Shown: piece by piece, positions 1 through 11,402 of the stretch
Position numbering within the stretch: position 1 is the stretch's first letter
Layout of the letters: every line of letters starts with the position of its first letter
From: Solenopsis invicta
Taxonomy: Eukaryota; Arthropoda; Insecta; Hymenoptera; Formicidae
Direction: 5' to 3'
DNA: 64,000 bases
Assembly (NCBI RefSeq): GCF_016802725.1
Contig: NC_052678.1
Location: 1,466,501 to 1,530,500 of the forward strand
The notes under the pieces: model-generated
Seen by the model: only the letters and a program-made list of their open reading frames with translations
The model's database searches: none
Told to the model about the DNA's origin: nothing
Made by a program: the position numbers and the translations under genes

Positions 1-276
1 AACGAGCAACCGTGACACGACGACCGTGTGCCAAATATTTCGGAGATCTGACGCAAGTTGACTGACTAGATTGGGGGAACATTTACCAACATTCTTCAAA
101 TTCTCAATAAAATTCTAGACGGATTAAACAGTATCTACAAATTTGCATTGGCGTGAGTTGCCCATATACGTGAAGAGAATTTTCTCATAAAATTTACTCT
201 GAAAATCATGATAGTCATAGGCCAACATTGTGTTTTCAAAAATGTTAAATTATTTTCTTTGATTTTTCTTGATATC

Positions 277-454
277 TACATTGAGAGAAAAAATTACTAG
301 ATTGTTTGAATACTCGCAATGAAAATAAATATTTTTTTTAATACAAGAATCACTAACGTAATTTGACAATCACTTTTTTTATTGAATAAATATTTATTTA
401 CATTTAATAAATTATGACACTGCAAGTATTCAAATACATTTTTTTCTCAGTGTA
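277..454. repeat. MITE-like element with TACAYTGAG ends
   Basis: The left end reads TACATTGAGAGAAAAAA; the reverse complement of the right end reads TACACTGAGAAAAAAA. Inside these both arms share GTTTGAATACTYGCARTG, so the arms pair for about 45 bases with gaps. At 178 bp with no coding capacity it fits a miniature non-autonomous DNA transposon. Several other elements here (819, 12467, 18536, 45239, 55773) have similar gagAAAAA-type ends, so it may belong to one broad group. Superfamily is not assigned. Confidence 0.6.
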
Positions 455-818
455 CTACACGTATTTTATATTTTAAAATAAAAGTGTATAATGTTCAATT
501 ATTTTTACTAAACTGTACATAGCTAAATATCAATAATTTTTAAATGCTAAACAATTTAATAATTCTTTATTATTTTAAATACAATAGAATAAATGAGTAG
601 TAGTGATAAATATATACAATATCTGATATAAATTTTACTATGCAGCATGCTAAATAAAGTCGACGCGTTGTTTATATCGCGTTTAAATAGATAACATATA
701 ATACATTTATTAATAGAAGAAATAGTGCATTATGTAAGGCAGGAAACATGATTTAGAAGTCTCGGGTTCGAATTTTACTAGAGTAAACGTGTTTTCTATA
801 TGTCGAAAACAATATGTC

Positions 819-1223
819 TACTAGAGAGAAAAGTTTGGTATTTATTATAATTTCATGGTAAATTATTTATAATTAGAAATTTCATATTTTTATATTACTG
901 CTGTAATGTCAGTAATAATAATCTTAAGTTTATAGTTCTTTATTTCTCCATGAAAAAATTTTATCATTAATAAATTATAATAATTTCAAATATTAATACA
1001 GTAAAATATCAAAATATACAGATGGTAAAAAGATAAAATAAGCATTTCTACATAATAAATGCAATCACAATAATTCTTTTAAACATTCGTATACTATTTA
1101 CGAAACAATAACATCTAAGAGCTATAATTTACATGGCTAAAACAATTATAAATATATAATGGCACCAAAAATAATTATGAATTATAATTAAATTACAGTA
1201 ATTGCAACCATTTTCTCTTAGTA
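819..1223 (-). repeat. Repeat family Y, copy 1
   Basis: A 405-bp element whose ends are TACTAGAGAGAAAA on the left and, reverse-complemented on the right, TACTAAGAGAAAA. Read on the minus strand it aligns along its length with the copies at 12467-13483 and 45239-45716. Shared blocks are ACCATGTAAATTATA, CGTAAAYAGT, TTTTACCATCT, TGTATTAATATTTGAAATT and AGAACTATAAA. This is the only copy of the three with no internal insertion, so it shows the intact structure. No coding capacity is seen. Confidence 0.65.
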
Positions 1224-1500
1224 TATAATATTAAATATGTAGGCATACAAAGACAATTATTATATAAAAAAATTTTGTTTCGAATTGTACAAATTTTGCT
1301 ATAAAATGTTTTACAATGTTGTATAGTCATATTTATTAAGCAATTTATAAAGTGTCTTTTGAATATTTAAAAAATTTTTATCGTTACTCATAATATTTGA
1401 GATTACCAAGTTTATTGTCACACGTGGTAAAGTTTGTAGCGAATTTTGTGGTAAAATATAAATGAACAATTCTCTCCGTGCATATGAACAAAAAGTGAAA

Positions 1501-2480
1501 CATCACCTTAAAGTTCCGGCCTCTTAGATGCTCATAACGGGATTATTCATGAAAAAATAATGCAGGGCGGCAAGCATACTCGTGCTCGGTTTTGCATTAG
1601 ACACTCCAAGGCTGCGCTGTTACAAAGAGGTATAGTGTTACATTGTACAACGAGTGCACAGTGGAGAAACAGCCCTAAGAATGCCCTCGCCAGCCCTCAA
1701 ATAGCCCGTATATGAACCAACACGCGTCGTCGGTGCGTCCTTAAAATGTCAGTTGAATATGCAACGAAGATGGAAGGAATTGCACAGATATTCACGAAAT
1801 CTCGCGCGAATGCACGATGCGTGTGCTTCGTCAGGATGATAATCCCTTCGACGTTCGCGCGCGCGAGCGCGAGAAAAACTGTCAGGTGGCAAAAATGACG
1901 GACGTAGAAATGTTTGATCGCGCTACGATGGGAATATTAAAAGCACCCGTACGCGGAGTACCTGTCGAATTCTGTGACTTCCGGCTTATCGATTTACAAG
2001 AATAGAAATGAAGTCGTGGAGGGACAGTCGACTACGAAATTCCACGAACGTCAATACCGCGATAATCTTCTCGGCTTTAAATATTCCCCTCGATTTGAAT
2101 TCGCATGAAACTAAATATCCACGGTCAACCGAATGTAGAAAGTACCTGTCGCGCGTCAACTAGCTCGCTACTAAAGATCAGGGACTCTCGAAACACGATA
2201 TGCCGGGCATTCTGTGCGATCGAGCAAGACCTAAATGTCACAAATATACGTTACAAATAGACGAAGCTTGAATCTATTCAGAAAATCGTAACAGTCGAGG
2301 TTTTTCCGATCGGCGACGCCGAAAGATGGGATCTCTTGTCGTTCCTTTATTCGCGTCTTGGTACATTCGAGGCGATTTTCGAAGATAGCATCGAATTTGT
2401 CCAAACAGTAGGGAACGCGGCGGCGAAGCAGCAGGGGTTGCCTAACGTACAGACAGACTTGGAGTAGAGAAAGTCAGAAG
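1501..2480. other. CpG-rich non-coding patch
   Basis: GC content and CpG density rise sharply here, for example the GCGCGCGCGAGCGCGAG run near 1857. A 62-codon frame at 1817-2005 has no recognisable motif and no convincing splice sites, so I treat it as chance. The patch could hold regulatory or untranslated sequence; nothing in it decides this. Confidence 0.5.
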
Positions 2481-5300
2481 GGTGACTGTTAGTCAAAGTT
2501 ATTATCTTTCAGTATTTGACGCATTTATGTTAATTATGCACAGTAAAAGAAATAACAAATGGCTCTAATTGTTGGAATTTGGAGCAAAGCAACGACCTAA
2601 CTTTCAGAATAGAAGAAATTCAGGGTTGACTGAAAAAATTTCAATAAATGAAAAAGAAAGAAAGTAAAACTGTGATAAATTCCAATTGAGAAATATTATA
2701 GAATAACTTTGGTATATGTCATACATATTTAAAACTTAATTTGTCAAGTATTTAACATGTTTTTAAAAAAATGAATTTGTAGCAAAAAATTTTCATATTG
2801 CTTACTATAAAAAAATAAAAAAAGAACGAAATATTAATTTTCTTATATTTAAAAAAAAACTTTAATTTTAGCTTGCTATACTAGGGTGCGACCTACGATT
2901 TTTCACACTGCTGGAACTTTTTTCTAGTATAATTTGAAGACTTGGATTAAAAAGAACTTTAATTGTCCATAGTTCTAATAAGTCTGCAATTTTTTGTATT
3001 ATTTTTAAGAGCGCACAAAAGTCATTAAAGTTCCAAGAATGTAGCTGATACGTCCGTATGACTAATTCGTAAGTTTTTGGCATTCTGAATATCTCTTTAT
3101 TTTTTATTAAGTGTGTACTAGATTCCAGAAAGTATAAAAATAAGTGCATGAAACTATAGAATTAAAAAAATTATTTTTCTACAATATAATGTATACGCAT
3201 TATTATGTCAGTGTAAAGAAAATATTTTATTGTTTTTTATAATATATATAAACTCAAATACTATATAAAACTTCTGAGATTCTCTTCGAGATCCGCGCAC
3301 CTACAAGAATATGAAATCCTTTCAAAAAATACAGTTCTTATTGCTCAAATAATGAAATTTTGCTCATTAGTTGTAAAATTATAATTTGTCTTTTTTCAGA
3401 ATTGTTGATCTTTAATAATTCAAATAATTAATTTTTTTGAAGCGATTTATATTGCTGTACTATTTTTTGTTACTCCAAAGTATCAACTAAAAACGTTCTT
3501 GCTTGAAGTTTAACTTCAAAAATTACATAATGTTTTTTTCATTATTAAAGTTTAAATTAAAAAATTGGAGAATCTTTTTATCTTTAAAGTAATTATTTTT
3601 TGCAAATTTTTGCAATAAAATTAAAACAATTGTAATTACTTGAAAATAAAAAATATTTTATTTGATTCTTGTTTATCTGTTTTTATCATATTCTGGTTCA
3701 ATTTTGCATATGCTAAACTAAAAAATATGATTTCAATTCAAAGATGTAGCGTAATAAAGAAACTGAGTTCCAGAAATCCCAATATGACAGAGAAAATAAT
3801 TAAAAATGGATATGACAAGCTATAATTAAAAAACTCTTACATTTTTGCTCGATATCATTCAAGAATAGGATATATAATCATTTATGAGTAGGATATACGT
3901 CACATAGATAATTTACAAATAATACTTTTAAATAAAACGTTAAATAACGTAATAGTTTATAAAATATTTACAAATGCTATTAGGGAATAAGAATGATAAA
4001 TATATATACACGAAATAATAATAATTCAATGTTGAAGAGATTAATGCGTGTAGATAACAGCGAAATGAAGATATACTTGCACTTTATGTGCTCTGCGCAT
4101 GCGCTTCCTTCTAATTACAAAGTGTATTGCGGCATAAATTCTATATGTTTCAAAAAGTACATATCCGTAAATAGAGAGAAGCTGAACAAAGAATATAAAA
4201 TCTAAGCACTTTTATTTTATTTTATCATATATGTATTCCATTCTTTATTATTTCTTTACACTATTATTACGTATCGTGAAATAACAGCTAAGCTTTTTAT
4301 ACTCCCTAAAATTATCATAATGTACGTTACAGTATAAAAATACGCTACTTACTACGTTGACAAATCGATTCATTCACTATGGTTTTATTAATATTAACGC
4401 TATAAACTGATATCACAACACAATATTATAATACTTTTTCTAATTTCGGCAGAGTAAAAATTCTCACGTGGCATAAATACCGGAAAGAGTTATTGATAAC
4501 TTTATACAAAAAGCTATTTTTGCTTCAATTGATAAATCGTACTACAATTAATAATCGTTTAAAAAAGAAAACGAACACAAAACCAACCAGTAGTAATGAA
4601 ACCTTATAATACAATAATAGTCTATTTCATTCAAACTAATATGTGAAATATTTTTTAAAACAAAACTTTTGCAGATATTAAATGTTATTAAATTTTATAT
4701 TAATTTTTAATTTAATGAGAAAAGTACATAATAGTAAACGTATTATAAATTTTATTATCAATATATATCTAGTCCGTGTTTATCATTCAACGTTTTGTAC
4801 GCATAGTTAATTTATTTACACAGTATGCATGTGTGTTAAAATAAAAATAATAAAATTAAGAATTGCAATTTGTCTTAAATATAAACATTTTTTTCTTGGT
4901 TTTAGTATGTCAAGCTCGTTTGTTATATATAAATTAATTAGCTGTACAAAGATTCTGATTTTTTATAAAGCATAACATTATTAATGATGCTGGCAATCTT
5001 GTCATTTATCTCTTTTTCATACTCATCAATCATTTGAAGATAAAATTATCAATTACGAATAAAGTTTTCAAATAGTTTATTTCGCTATATTTTGACTTGC
5101 TGAATCAGGAAAGTGAAATTGGCTTGACAATTTTTGGCCATGCTATTTTGTAGCTTCTGTACAATAATTTCTGTAATATTTCTGGATTTTTTAAATATTT
5201 CTTGTTAAGTCTCTGACACTTATTTTAAAATTTTCTTTCGTTTTTCATTAAATTTAAATAGTATGAGACACAATGTAAAAAGCTTATCTATTGATTTCAT
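2481..5300. other. AT-rich non-coding DNA
   Basis: Homopolymer-rich AT DNA. Open frames at 2868-3149 (-), 3640-3825 (+) and 3993-4205 (+) carry no recognisable domain and have AT-driven composition. No inverted-repeat element was resolved. Confidence 0.6.
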
Positions 5301-6560
5301 CGCTTTTAATTTAAAAAATCAGTTTTTGCCGGTAATTCGGAAAATATTGATAAAAAACCGATTGACTCTTACCATTCACATAAACTTTATCCAAAAAATA
5401 TGGAACTTCGTCAACCCTGAGGAAATTTCCTAGTTTCAGCGACACAGGCGTGAACGATTGATCGTTCCAAGTGCACTTATCGAGACTACTTGAACGCGCC
5501 GCGGTTTTCGAGGGATCGAACAACGTTATTGTAGCGACCACCGTGTTCACACACTATAAAGAGGGTTTGACGTGCGGTACTTGACTTAAACGTGGGATTG
5601 GGAAAGTCTAAAACACTGGAACGACTGTCGTCGCATGATGCCATTTAAATGATCTGTCGAAGGCTTGATTGGGATGACCGGTGATTTGAGATGAAAAAAT
5701 TTTTCTAAAAATAAACGCGATTTCAAACTCGATTTAATTGCATAAGGTATCCGCGAGCAACCTACCTCGAAGTCTTTTTGTCAGGTGCAAAATACAAATC
5801 AATTAAAATCCTTAGGAAAGATGCACCAATTTCAAGGCGTCGGAATGATGAAGAAAATGGTTTCGTGCGGAGGTATTACGTACCAATTTGGTACGTCTTC
5901 AGCGCGTAATCACCTAACGAGCACTTTCGTTTCCCTTAAATTCAGCATTCCTTTAATAACAGGCCAGAGCTCGGGGCTAAATAAGATCTTTGCCTCCACT
6001 CGACGCGACGCCTTATTACACGTCAAATGTTTTCACGGTTAAACCGAGAAGAAAAGGAGCCGAACATGGCATCTCAAGGAGAAACCGACGAACGGATAGA
6101 GAAAATGACGATGAATAGGAAGAAGTTGGAAAAGAGCGGGACAAGACAGACAAATGAAAATCGGATAGAGGAAAATGTCTCTATAGCTAAATCGAAAATG
6201 AAAGAGCTAAAAAGAGACGAAGGATCTATGAAGAGAAAGAAGGGGTTGGAGACGTAAGCCTTTCAGAAGAGTGCACCATAAAGAGTTCGATGACTCGTCG
6301 GCGATGCGCCTGAGGCGATCGAGGCGACGGAAACTGTTGCGATCCTCTCAAAAGCTGTCTTTACGCGTGCCACGGTCCTCGGACGTGCTAAGTGTAGGTC
6401 AGTTATACCAGGGAAACTGGTTCGATCGCAACGAGTCAGTCGCCAATTAAAACAAAAATGGGAATTTCACATTGCTCCGAAGGTCACTTATCTTGCCTTA
6501 TCAACGCGTTAATTTCGTACTCGTAATTCCACTAAAGCCATCAACTAAAATCACATATTT
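5301..6560. other. CpG-richer patch with a purine-rich frame
   Basis: Composition moves from AT-rich to mixed, with CpG-rich stretches around 5480-5530, 6000-6020 and 6290-6380. It contains the candidate small frame at 6066-6257. Nothing else is supported. Confidence 0.5.
6066..6257 (+). CDS. Possible 63-aa Lys/Glu-rich protein or exon (unrecognised)
   Basis: The ATG at 6066 sits in a favourable context (CGAACATGG). The 63-codon frame is very rich in Lys, Glu, Arg and Met and starts MASQGETDERIEKM; the composition suggests a charged helix but I recognise no family. An alternative reading is that coding continues past a 5' splice site at GAC|GTAAGC (6252-6258) just before the stop. The purine-rich strand alone could create such a frame by chance. 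An in-frame ATG at 6027 would add 13 residues. Weakly supported. Confidence 0.2.
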   Translation: MASQGETDERIEKMTMNRKKLEKSGTRQTNENRIEENVSIAKSKMKELKRDEGSMKRKKGLET

Positions 6561-6574
6561 CTATATAAATAAAG

Positions 6575-7085
6575 AAGAATTGCCAAATGCGTACCATTAA
6601 GTTTATATTTTTTATTGTACTTCCCACCTGGTTTTCTATTTGATTTCTACGCAAATAAACGTTGGAAATTGCAGCTTGTTGTTTCAGGTACTTATTACCA
6701 CAATATTTAACCTTTTAACGAATTAATTTATAATAAGTTTTTTTGCAACATGTTACTACGATTTAGAATTAATTACTTCACCTATTGGTTTCCTAAATTA
6801 CCTTTGAAAGTACCGAATTTATAAATTAAAATAATTAAAAGTATAAATTATTAACTAATATGTATTTTGTTAAAAATTTATCAAAAAATGATGCAAATAT
6901 TTATAATAATATATAAAAATTACAAAAAAAATGATGAAATAAAACTTCAATTCATTTTTGCCATTAATGTATTTTTATTTATACAAATTATTAGTTTTAC
7001 TATTATTACTTACTAGTCTTACATTAATATCATTTATTGCAAAATTTGTGGTAATACGATTTAGAAAATTTGATAGTTTTTCTAA
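6575..7085 (+). repeat. Repeat family X, copy A
   Basis: About 510 bp that realigns in the same orientation with the interrupted copy at 12352-14195. Shared landmarks in order: TTGCCAAAT(T)GCGTA, a T-rich stretch, GCAAATRAACGTTG, CAATATTTAAYCTTTTA, GCAAYRTGTT, then near the end TTGTGRTARTACGATTTAGAA. The two copies differ by many substitutions but keep the order of blocks. No coding capacity was seen; class unknown. This copy lacks the two large insertions present in copy B. Confidence 0.65.
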
Positions 7086-7690
7086 AATGTATAATTTTTA
7101 AAGAACGAGAAAGAAAACTACGTGCTTTATAAAAAATAACAATACGCTAATCATTAGGATGTTAAAAGAAGAATGGTGCAATATCAATAATTAATTTCCA
7201 AATTTTCCAAACAATTGTTCAAAATAAAGTCTTAAAAAAAAAGTACAAAACGCATATTTTAAAAGTCTGCTCCTCAAAATTCTTTCAAAAACTTTAGATT
7301 TAATGGGTAAAAGCAGTCTATGTTCAAAAAGTCTAATTTAAATTGTTATAATATTTCAGATGTACTTTCGTCATTTTCTCTCTTTCTCTCCTTTCTCATT
7401 CTATTTGTTAAATTAAATGTTATATAAATCAATGCAAAATATAATAGTCAGAAAATTTTCAAAGATGAACTATTTCATTTGGCACATTTTAATTAATTTA
7501 TTTCATAATTAATTGTTTTATTTTCTTGACGCGTGCGCGTATGAAAGAGAATTTCTCTATCCCAATCTTTTACAGTTTTCAGTTTTGGATCATTTTATAC
7601 TTATATGATTTTACGATTTATATAATGATTCTTCGGTGCATAGCAACAGTGATTTGCGTGTGTAATTATATGCAAAGGAGAAACAATTGT
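7086..7690. other. AT-rich non-coding DNA
   Basis: AT-rich tract with homopolymers. The 64-codon frame starting at 7526 is hydrophobic and AT-driven and matches nothing I know. No repeat structure resolved. Confidence 0.6.
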
Positions 7691-8157
7691 ACAGCGATTC
7701 CATGTACAGATATAGATTGAAATAGGCGTGAAAGCGCGCAATCGTGTACCGTGCGTTAGCTAGTACACGTTCGGCGTGTGCCACCCGATGAGGTGGTTTG
7801 CAGCTGCCGGCTTTTTTCCGCGACAGAATTTTTCGCGATTATGAGGCGAGCAGATGCGTTCTCGAAGAATAATATCCGATTCGCTCGCGCATCTACTTAC
7901 TTTGCGTGTCTCGCGAAATTATATACACCATTTTTTACCGAAGCGCCGCAGCCTGCACAGCGCGCTTCGTTCGGGTTAACCTTTCAACCCGTGATGGCTC
8001 CCTTGGCGCGCGGCGTTTCCTCATCTTATTATGACCTCCGCGCGAGCACGCAAGATTATTCATCTTGGAAATTGCCACGCGCGAGCGCTTCGCGATGCTA
8101 TTCAATGCCAGAAGTGCCATCTTTTTAACTTTCAATTTGCGGCGCATGATTTGTAAC
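7691..8157. other. CpG-rich patch
   Basis: CpG-dense stretch directly left of the Z element. Overlapping frames on both strands (7778-8128 +, 7935-8147 -) are what high GC produces by chance; neither shows a domain or convincing splice signals. Confidence 0.5.
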
Positions 8158-8796
8158 TAAAGTAAATGTCCCAGTGACCGAATATGTTCCTATATCCAGA
8201 CACTTACGTGAAAACTTATTAGTATTAATCTTGAACGTCTTTCTTTTATAATATTAAAATTTAATTATTATCTTTAAATATATACGAGTATATATACTTA
8301 AAGATATTTATAATGTAGGTTATTTTTATTAATATTATAAAATTTAATATTAAACAATTAATGAATTCCATTTAATAGTTTAATTTAAATAAAATTACCG
8401 TTAAAAAATAAATCTAATTAAATTGAACAATTTAATTACAGAAAAATTAATTTGTTACATAATTGAGTTACAGTTCGTATGATGATGCTCTTAAATTTGT
8501 TGAAAAACATTATGTATTTATTAAGATAATATTTCTTGTATTGATTTTATAAATAATATATTAAAGATAAGCATTTGGAACAAGTATTTTATAGTGATTT
8601 TATAGTGATAAATTCTTTACAAGTTTCTATTATTTTCGGAATAGTTTGAAACATTTTCATACTTTTGTTTGTTTATATTTTATATTTTAGTTCATTATAT
8701 AATTAAATTACTTTACATCACGAATCTTTACAAAAAGTACAACAATCTTGGCTTTGTATCGTTGTCACATGTCCGGTTACTGGGACATTTATCTTA
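8158..8796 (+). repeat. Repeat family Z, copy 1 (MITE-like)
   Basis: A 639-bp AT-rich element with terminal inverted repeats. The left end reads TAAAGTAAATGTCCCAGTGA; the right end reverse-complemented reads TAAGATAAATGTCCCAGTAA. It aligns with the element at 41015-41520 at both ends and internally (TTAATCTTG, ACTTAAAGATATTTATAA, ATTATAAAATTTAA, AATCTTTACAAAAA). No coding capacity. CTAA flanks both sides, but I cannot tell whether that is a target duplication or part of the ends. Superfamily unassigned. Confidence 0.7.
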
Positions 8797-10106
8797 CTAA
8801 GGTCAAGAGGCTGTGTCCCACAGAAGCATTTTACAACAGCTACGAACATACAGTTAGAATAAACTGCACATCACTGATAGAGATCATATCTCGAATGAAA
8901 TGCTTGAGAATTCCTGATAATTAAGAGCAACACGGATGCCATTGGGTCGCGATTACTTGATCTTTAAGGGCGGCCTTTATCGCGGCTTAAGAGGGAATTA
9001 ACGGTGAGGGATAAAGAGCCGATGCTCGACCCCAAGGATCACTGGCGCTTCGATAAGAAACGTACGTTAACGGATAAGCCGGTGGACCTTTCGAATTCTC
9101 GATCGTCCTTAACGACATCACGATAATGAGACGACGATCCTTTGTCATATGTGACTTGGTTTCTTCTATCGAGTTGAAGGACACATAGGAAGAACGATTT
9201 TACTGAAATATCTAAAGATTTAGCTAAATACAGATATGAAAATAATTTTATTGAATTATCAAAATAATTGCCAAGGGCCTTCAAGCAAAATGAGTAATAT
9301 TGCAAAAAATGTTGACATTCTAGCAACCAGTTTAAATCTCCTACATATTTATTTTGGCGCTCTAACAAAAGTATTTACAGCTGTAGCCAGATAAATTTTT
9401 ATATATTTTAACAAAAATGTTTTTTTAATGCAATAATCTTATTTAACAACAATGAAAGAATGTAGACAGATATGTAAAAAAATATGTATGTAACTAATTA
9501 AAAGCAAATTTTATTTGGTTATACTTGCATTTTCTTCTTGATATTTCTTGTATAATTTTCTATACATTTTCGAGTTTATTAAATAAAATCTTTTTTTATT
9601 TAAAATTTTTATTTGGTATACTGGTATCTTTTTAAATCTTTTTTGATTAAATTCTATATTTCATTAAAATATATTATTTGAATTGAAACAGAAAAACTTA
9701 AATGAGAATACAAAAATACATACCACTTGGATTTTATTTTATTAAAGTAGTTGTACAACAGTTATATTTTAAGGAAATATATACATTCCTTTTTTAATTG
9801 GCACAATTTAAAAATTTTATAGATTTAAAAAAAAAATATATATATAGATATATATAGATATATTACTTGAGTTGAGTTAGATTACCCAATTTTGTAATAT
9901 CATTATTTCTCTAAAGGAGAATTAAAGATATTACTACTTGAATTTTTTGATACAACAGCCTTCTTAGTAAGGAGCATATACATTTGATGGATTTTTAAAA
10001 TCTTTTATTAAAAAAATAAGTTTTGCAATTCTATCAAATTGCGCATTTAATAAACTTGATACACAGCTCTGAGTTAAATAAGAATAGTAATATCACAATT
10101 AAGTTA
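8797..10106. other. CpG-rich patch grading into AT-rich DNA
   Basis: 8900-9190 is moderately GC-rich, with overlapping chance frames on the minus strand. 9200-10106 is AT-rich with a short (TA)n/TATATAGA run near 9838-9865. No gene or paired repeat was resolved before the mariner begins. Confidence 0.55.
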
Positions 10107-10136
10107 TTGGGTGTACAACTTAATTCGGTTCGTTTT
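10107..10136 (+). repeat. mariner left terminal inverted repeat
   Basis: Thirty bases pair with 11373-11402 with two mismatches (positions 5 and 24 of the repeat). The TA just outside is one half of the target-site duplication. Confidence 0.93.
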
Positions 10137-10286
10137 CAAAAGATGGCTTGGTCGCGTAATCGCTATAAATGGTTGACGGCGACAGCTGATTTTTGTTGTG
10201 TCATGAAGTGTCAACATTTGTCAACCAAATATTGTTTACAAGCCTTTGAGTTTTACACAACAAGTTTAATTTTTACTGCGTTGAAA

Positions 10287-11323
10287 ATGTCGAGTTTTGT
10301 TCCAAATAAACACCATTTGCGGAAAGTTTTGATTTTCTGTTTTAATTGGAAGAAAAGTGCAGCTAAAGCGCATCAAATGCTTATGGAAGTCAATCTGCAC
10401 CATCGAATAAATCTTGCAGAGAATGGTTTCGACGATTTAAAAGTGGTGATTTTAGTGTTGAAGATAAAGAGCATTCAAGTCAACCGTAAAAGTTTGAAGA
10501 TGAAGAATTAGAAACATTACTCGATCAAGATTCGTGTTAAACGCAAGAAGAGCTCGCAAAAACATTGGAAGTTACTCAACAAGCTATTTCGAAACGAATC
10601 AAAGACGCGGGATACATCCAAAAGCAAGGAAATTTGGTCCCATACAAATTAAAACCGAAAGATATCGGACGACGATTTTTCATGTCCAAAATGTTGCTTG
10701 AACAAAAAGAAGTCTTTTCTGCATCGAATCATTACCGGTGACAAAAAATGGATTTACTACAATAACTCAAAACGCAAAAAATCGTATGTAAAGCCCGGCC
10801 AACCGGGAACATCAACGCCATCAAAGCCGAATATCCATGATGCCAAGGTAATGCTCTGTATTTGATGGGATCAGAAGGGTGTGATCTACTATGAGCTGCT
10901 AAAACCAGGTCAAACCATCACGGGAGACTTCTACAAGCAACAATTGATCCGTTTAAAACGAGCTAAAACGAGCTAGCCGAAAAACGTCCAGAATATGCGA
11001 CCAGACACGAGTCCATAATCTTTCACCATAACAACGCTCGGCCTCATGTTGCTGTTCCGGTTAAAAACTATTTGGAAAATAGCGGATGGGAAGTTCTGGC
11101 TCACTCGCCTTATAGCCCAGACCTTGCTCCTTCCGACTACCATTTGTTTCGATCGATGCAGAACGCTTTGACTGGAATACGCTTCACTTCAGAACTGAGT
11201 ATCCAAAATTGGCTCGATTCATTCTTGGCTTCAAAAGATGAACGCTTCTTCCGCGACGGAATCTGTAAATTGCCAGAAAGATAGGAAAAAGTAGTAGCTA
11301 GCGATAGACAATACTTTGAATAA
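10287..11323 (+). pseudogene. Decayed mariner transposase
   Basis: The start MSSFVPNKHHLRK at 10287 and the C-terminal block ending near QYFE (stop 11321-11323) match mariner transposases. The frame is broken repeatedly: a shift soon after residue 40, stops replacing sense codons in the helix-turn-helix/linker part (about 10460 and 10538), a shift near 10710, TGA in the WWDQ motif (about 10865), a 10-bp tandem duplication (aaacgagcta twice, about 10956-10975) and TAG for Trp at 11282-11284. The first catalytic Asp (TGDKKW, 10740-10742) and third (APSDYH, 11135-11137) remain. The second is Asn (HNNARPH, codon 11030-11032). Exactly 34 residues separate it from the third, the mariner D,D34D spacing. 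No functional protein can come from this copy. Confidence 0.93.
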
Positions 11324-11372
11324 GGTATTAATTTATTTTATCGTTCAAATAAGTGCGTTTTTCAAGCAAAAA

Positions 11373-11402
11373 AAAACGGACCGAATTAAGTTGTACAGCC
11401 AA
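11373..11402 (-). repeat. mariner right terminal inverted repeat
   Basis: Reverse complement of 10107-10136 with two mismatches. The TA at 11403-11404 completes the target duplication. Confidence 0.93.

Larger units (their letters stand above)
1..1500. other. AT-rich non-coding DNA with two small inverted-repeat elements
   Basis: Strongly AT-rich DNA with no convincing open frame on either strand. It contains the elements at 277-454 and 819-1223, described separately. Around 765 there is a GGTTCGAAT string resembling a tRNA B-box, but no cloverleaf forms around it. Confidence 0.7.
10107..11402 (+). mobile_element. Complete but inactivated mariner element
   Basis: The 1,296-bp element is bounded by 30-bp terminal inverted repeats with two mismatches: left starts TTGGGTGTACAACTTAATTC, right reverse-complemented starts TTGGCTGTACAACTTAATTC. 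TA lies immediately outside each end (10105-10106 and 11403-11404), as expected for Tc1/mariner insertion. Length and a single transposase reading on the plus strand fit mariner. It carries the decayed transposase at 10287-11323. The ends are far better preserved than the coding region, so the copy is dead but its ends could still be recognised by a related transposase. Subfamily not assigned. Confidence 0.95.

Noticed and set aside
745..790. tRNA-like B-box (GGTTCGAAT) suggesting a tRNA or tRNA-derived SINE
   Set aside because: No matching A-box, no acceptor stem and no cloverleaf can be formed.
2868..3149. 93-codon minus-strand frame
   Set aside because: Reasonably mixed composition, but AT-driven, without motifs, promoter or splice evidence.
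10023..10286. Upstream extension of the transposase frame to 10023
   Set aside because: Begins outside the mariner element (which starts at 10107); the family start is the MSSFVPNK methionine at 10287.
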